The notes below the pieces were generated by a model, which saw nothing but the letters and a program-made list of their open reading frames with translations, did no database searches and was not told where the DNA came from. Source: an uncultured Pedobacter sp. (GTDB taxonomy: Bacteria > Bacteroidota > Bacteroidia > Sphingobacteriales > Sphingobacteriaceae). Taken from it: 7,816 nt of DNA. Position numbers and translations under genes: made by a program. How positions within the stretch are numbered: the stretch's first letter is position 1; every line of letters starts with the position of its first letter. This document shows positions 4,570 through 7,816 of the stretch, in pieces. The stretch covers positions 1 to 7,816 of the forward strand of contig NZ_CAMLHF010000230.1 in NCBI RefSeq assembly GCF_946479715.1, written 5' to 3'.

Positions 4570-7062
4570 ATGATAAAACGCTTGAAATTTGTTAGCGCAA
4601 GTTTAATACTGCTTTTTGCATCTGTTTTTACCATACAGGCGCAACCTTCAATTCATGTTAATCAGGTCGCCTTTGATTTATCAGGACCAAAACAAGCCCT
4701 TGTTAGTTTAGAGAGTGGCTTTTCAGAATTAAAAAAGTTCACATTGATTAATGCAGCTGATCAAAAGATCACCTTTAGTGGTACGCTTAAAGCTGCCGGA
4801 TCTGTTGAGGAATGGTTTCCGGGTCGTCAATTTTATACTGCAGATTTTTCGGCATTTAATAAAGCCGGAAAATATAAAATAGATGTGGTGTTTAAAGGAA
4901 AGCATTATACTTCGGCCAGTTTTGATATTGCCGAACAGGCACTTGCAGTTAATACCTTACCCAGCATTCTTAACTATTATAAAAAGCAACGGGCCAATAC
5001 TCCTCAGGAAATAGAGGCCGATAAAAAGATGCTGCTTTATGGCAGTGATAAGAGGGTGGATGTGCATGGAGGCTGGGGTGATGCATCCGGAGATATCAGC
5101 AAATACTTTTCTCATTTGGCATATGCAAATTTTATGTCGCCACAGCAAATCCCTTTAGTTACCTGGTCGATGGTGAATGCAACAGAGAAAATCCCTGGAC
5201 TACTGGATCGACTAAAAATCAGAGAAGACCTGCAAACAGAAGCCTTATGGGGTGCTGATTATATGATGCGTTCTTTATCTGACAAGGGATACTTTTACAT
5301 GACTGTATTTAGCTACTTTAAGCCAGATGCAAGTGCGCGAAGAATTGTAGGGCTGGAAGCAAATAGCGTTACTACGGCAGACTATCAATGTGCATTCAGA
5401 GAAGGAGGAGGCATGGCAATTGCTTCATTAGCCCGCATTTCTACATGGGGTAAGAATGGTGATTATCAAGCTAAAGAATATCTGAAAGCTGCAGAAAGAG
5501 CATATGCACATTTGGTGGTAAATAATTTGAAATATGCCGACGATGGGAAAGATAACATCATTGATGATTATTGTGCATTAATGGCTGCTACCGAATTGTG
5601 GGGAGCCACGGATAGTGCCTATTACAGAGATGAAGCGCGTAAAAGAGCTTCAAATTTAAGGTCCAGAATAACCGACAAGGGATATTTTATCGCAGATGAT
5701 AAGGATAGACCATTTTGGCATGCTGCCGATGCGGGATTGCCGGTAGTTGCTTTGGTTCGTTACCTTGATATGGAAAAGGAAGATGGGTACAGAACACAGA
5801 CCCTCGCTGTAATTAAGAAAGCTATTGATGGCAATTTAAAGGTTACCAAATCTGTTAATAATCCATTTGGATATGCACGTCAGTATTTTAAACTTAATAA
5901 TAAAGTGCAGGAAGGTTTTTTTATACCTCATGAAAATGAAACAGGCTGGTGGTGGCAGGGAGAAAATGCAAGACTGGGTTCTTTAGCCACTGCGTCATTA
6001 CTAGGTGGTCGACTTGTTTACCCTGAAAAAAGTGGCTGGGGAGTAAGAAAAGATATTGAACTTTATGCCGAGCAGCAACTTTCATGGATTTTGGGCAGCA
6101 ACCCTTATTCCATGTGTTTTATGTATGGTTTTGGAGAAAAAAATGTACCATATATGGCTGCTTTGTTTGGGCATGGGTCTCAAAAGGGAGGGATTTCCAA
6201 TGGCATCACAGGAAGAGATGGAAATGCTGATGGCAGTGGTATAGATTTTAAAACAGAAGCAGGTGGAAATGAATGGCGCTGGACAGAACAATGGATACCT
6301 CATGCAGCATGGTTTTTACAAGCATTAACTGCAATAGAAACTGCACATGAGCCTGAAATTGAGCGGCCACTATTTAGGGTTTTGGCTTTGGCCGAGAATG
6401 GAGGGCACCATATCGCTTTTACTAAAGCAGCTCGCCCCTGGTTAGATGAATTTGCAAAAAAGAATCATTTTGCAATTGATTATGTTGACAATACTGAGAG
6501 AATTGACGATGCTTTTTTGAAGCAATATAAGCTTATTATTCAGCTGGATTACCCTCCATACGCCTGGAAGCCAAAAGCTGTTAAGGCCTTTGAAGATTAC
6601 ATCGATAATGGAAAGGGTGGATGGTTGGGGTTTCATCATGCTACCTTACTAGGGGAGTTTGATGGGTATCCAATGTGGAACTGGTTTTCCGATTTCATGG
6701 GTAATATAAGGTTCCAGAACTATATCGCAGATTTCGCTTCCGCTAATGTGAAGATAGAAGATAAAACACATCCAGTAATGAAAGGAGTACCACCATCATT
6801 TAAAGTGGATAAAGAAGAATGGTATACTTATAATAAAAGCCCAAGGCCAAATGTACACGTTCTCGCTAATGTAGATGAAGCCAGTTATCAGCCAGATTCT
6901 AAAATAAAAATGGGTGACCATCCAGTAGTATGGGTAAATACCAAAGTTAAGGCAAGGAATGTCTATATTTTTATGGGGCACTCGCCAGACTTGCTTCTTA
7001 ACAGTAATTGGAAGAGAATGGTAAGTAATGCGATATTATGGACAGCAGGCCAAGGTAATTAG
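4570..7062 (+). CDS. Secreted CelD_N-GH9 glycosidase fused to a C-terminal ThuA-like domain
   Basis: An 830-residue exported protein. Residues 1-24 form a signal peptide (KRLK, a hydrophobic core, then IQA before QPS; no lipobox). Residues 26-120 match the Ig-like CelD_N domain that precedes GH9 domains (IHVNQVAFD; FYTADFSAFNKAGKYKI). Residues about 130-590 are a GH9 (alpha/alpha)6 domain, which normally hydrolyses beta-1,4-glucans or related beta-glycosides. The Asp-bearing motif is VHGGWGDASGDISKY with Asp 171 and Asp 175. ILGSNPYSMCFMYGFG at 507-522 matches the family LGxNP block, and GGNEW at 565-569 places the likely acid Glu at 568. Deviations: DASGD instead of DAGD, and GHGSQKGG where many GH9 enzymes have a His-His-Arg segment. 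Residues about 600-828 are a ThuA-like domain (LFRVLALAENGGHH, GGWLGFHHATLL, HPVVWV, FMGHSPDLL). A cellulase role is not assured; another beta-glycoside is equally possible. The TonB receptor gene begins 60 bases downstream, suggesting joint use in glycan uptake. Confidence 0.9.
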   Translation: MIKRLKFVSASLILLFASVFTIQAQPSIHVNQVAFDLSGPKQALVSLESGFSELKKFTLINAADQKITFSGTLKAAGSVEEWFPGRQFYTADFSAFNKAGKYKIDVVFKGKHYTSASFDIAEQALAVNTLPSILNYYKKQRANTPQEIEADKKMLLYGSDKRVDVHGGWGDASGDISKYFSHLAYANFMSPQQIPLVTWSMVNATEKIPGLLDRLKIREDLQTEALWGADYMMRSLSDKGYFYMTVFSYFKPDASARRIVGLEANSVTTADYQCAFREGGGMAIASLARISTWGKNGDYQAKEYLKAAERAYAHLVVNNLKYADDGKDNIIDDYCALMAATELWGATDSAYYRDEARKRASNLRSRITDKGYFIADDKDRPFWHAADAGLPVVALVRYLDMEKEDGYRTQTLAVIKKAIDGNLKVTKSVNNPFGYARQYFKLNNKVQEGFFIPHENETGWWWQGENARLGSLATASLLGGRLVYPEKSGWGVRKDIELYAEQQLSWILGSNPYSMCFMYGFGEKNVPYMAALFGHGSQKGGISNGITGRDGNADGSGIDFKTEAGGNEWRWTEQWIPHAAWFLQALTAIETAHEPEIERPLFRVLALAENGGHHIAFTKAARPWLDEFAKKNHFAIDYVDNTERIDDAFLKQYKLIIQLDYPPYAWKPKAVKAFEDYIDNGKGGWLGFHHATLLGEFDGYPMWNWFSDFMGNIRFQNYIADFASANVKIEDKTHPVMKGVPPSFKVDKEEWYTYNKSPRPNVHVLANVDEASYQPDSKIKMGDHPVVWVNTKVKARNVYIFMGHSPDLLLNSNWKRMVSNAILWTAGQGN

Positions 7063-7122
7063 TGTAATAGTAGTGATGGAATAGATTTTCTTTTCTATTT
7101 TTACGAAAGACTAAGTATTTAT

Positions 7123-7816
7123 ATGCCAATAACAAAGAGATTTGTACCAATACTTTTATTATTTATATGTTGTTGTCAATTTGCTTTTTCTCAAAATAAA
7201 TTTACGATTAGCGGTATAGTTACCGATTCCGGAACCGGTGAAACATTAATAGGTGCCAGCGTTAAACTTACCGGTTTAACAAGCATTGGTGCCGGAACTA
7301 ATGCATACGGATTTTACTCTTTGAGTGCAACAGAAGGGATTTATGAGCTTTCAATAAGTTTTATTGGGTATAAAACGCTTAAACAATCCATAACAATTTC
7401 ACGGAACATCAGGCAAAATTTTGTTCTTTCAGAAGATAATCAGTTAGACGAGGTGGTTATTTCTGCTGAAAAGAAAAATGATAATGTAAGTAGCCCGCAA
7501 ATGGGCCTTCAAAGAATCAATATCAGAGAAATCAATAATGTACCTGTTCTGCTTGGAGAACGCGATGTGCTTAAAACGTTGCAATTGTTACCCGGAATTA
7601 AATCTGCAGGAGAGGGCAATAGTGGGTTTTATGTTAGAGGTGGATCTACTGATCAGAACTTAATACTATTGGATGAAGCTCCTGTGTATAATGCTTCGCA
7701 CTTGCTTGGATTCTTTTCTACTTTCAATTCTGATGCGATTAAAGATGTAAGCGTTTATAAGGGAGGAATGCCTGCACAATATGGCGGCAGATTAGCTTCA
7801 GTACTGGATATTAAGA
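7123..7816 (+). CDS. TonB-dependent outer-membrane receptor, N-terminal part, cut by the window edge
   Basis: 231 codons are open to the right edge. Residues 1-23 are a signal peptide (PITKRF, a hydrophobic core with three cysteines, FAFS before QN). Residues about 26-105 form a carboxypeptidase-regulatory-like beta-sandwich (FTISGIVTDSGTGETLIGAS, NAYGFYSLS, ISFIGYKT), the usual N-terminal domain of Bacteroidota TonB receptors. The plug domain follows from about 135: GERDVLKTLQLLPGI, GNSGFYVRGGSTDQN, LILLDEAPVYNASHLLGFFSTF and SVYKGGMPAQYGGRLASVLD. The barrel lies outside the window. Its plug motifs are those of the non-SusC type; the SusC-type DVLQGKxxGV block is absent. It takes up a ligand across the outer membrane using TonB energy. 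The neighbouring GH9-ThuA enzyme suggests a saccharide or its breakdown product, which is inferred. The 60-base gap upstream contains only weak promoter-like sequence, so cotranscription with the glycosidase is likely. Confidence 0.93.
   Translation, partial: MPITKRFVPILLLFICCCQFAFSQNKFTISGIVTDSGTGETLIGASVKLTGLTSIGAGTNAYGFYSLSATEGIYELSISFIGYKTLKQSITISRNIRQNFVLSEDNQLDEVVISAEKKNDNVSSPQMGLQRINIREINNVPVLLGERDVLKTLQLLPGIKSAGEGNSGFYVRGGSTDQNLILLDEAPVYNASHLLGFFSTFNSDAIKDVSVYKGGMPAQYGGRLASVLDIK

Noticed and set aside
1..7816. CRISPR arrays, tRNA or rRNA genes, insertion-sequence ends
   Set aside because: No regularly spaced direct repeats, RNA-gene signatures, transposase frames or terminal inverted repeats were seen on reading both strands.

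Overview
The window looks like a piece of chromosome from a Bacteroidota bacterium, most likely a soil or plant-associated member of the Sphingobacteriaceae (Pedobacter or Mucilaginibacter type). The grounds are the gene families (a carboxypeptidase-regulatory-like/TonB receptor, a secreted GH9 enzyme with a CelD_N-type domain, a DsrE protein, an AraC regulator), AT-rich intergenic DNA without strong Shine-Dalgarno sites, and candidate promoters resembling the Bacteroidota TTG/TAnnTTTG type. The genus is inferred, not proven.

Layout. Positions 1-1461 hold three genes on the minus strand, in transcription order: a DUF1801 protein, an all-ankyrin-repeat protein, and the N-terminal 163 residues of a clade-2-type (KatE-like) catalase that runs off the left edge. 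Ankyrin and catalase are only 4 bases apart. From 1747 all genes are on the plus strand: an Old Yellow Enzyme-like flavin oxidoreductase (1747-2826), a DsrE-family protein (2897-3262) closed by a perfect 19-bp hairpin terminator, and an AraC-type regulator (3408-4289). After about 280 bases without a convincing gene comes an 830-residue secreted protein (4570-7062) joining a CelD_N/GH9 glycosidase to a C-terminal ThuA-like domain. The window ends in the first 231 residues of a TonB-dependent outer-membrane receptor (7123 onward).

How the genes work together. The left half reads as oxidative or electrophile stress defence: catalase with an ankyrin partner, an ene-reductase-like enzyme, and a DsrE sulfur-relay-like protein. 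The right half reads as glycan capture: a secreted GH9-ThuA enzyme beside a TonB receptor, though no SusD-like partner is visible. The AraC gene between them could regulate either side.

No previously undescribed defence or mobile system is evident. The points most worth checking are the GH9-ThuA fusion with its altered GH9 motifs, the flavin oxidoreductase that lacks the usual His/Asn and Tyr active-site residues and is clearly richer in G+C than its neighbours, and a short intergenic stretch that resembles a remnant of a GH92 alpha-mannosidase gene.
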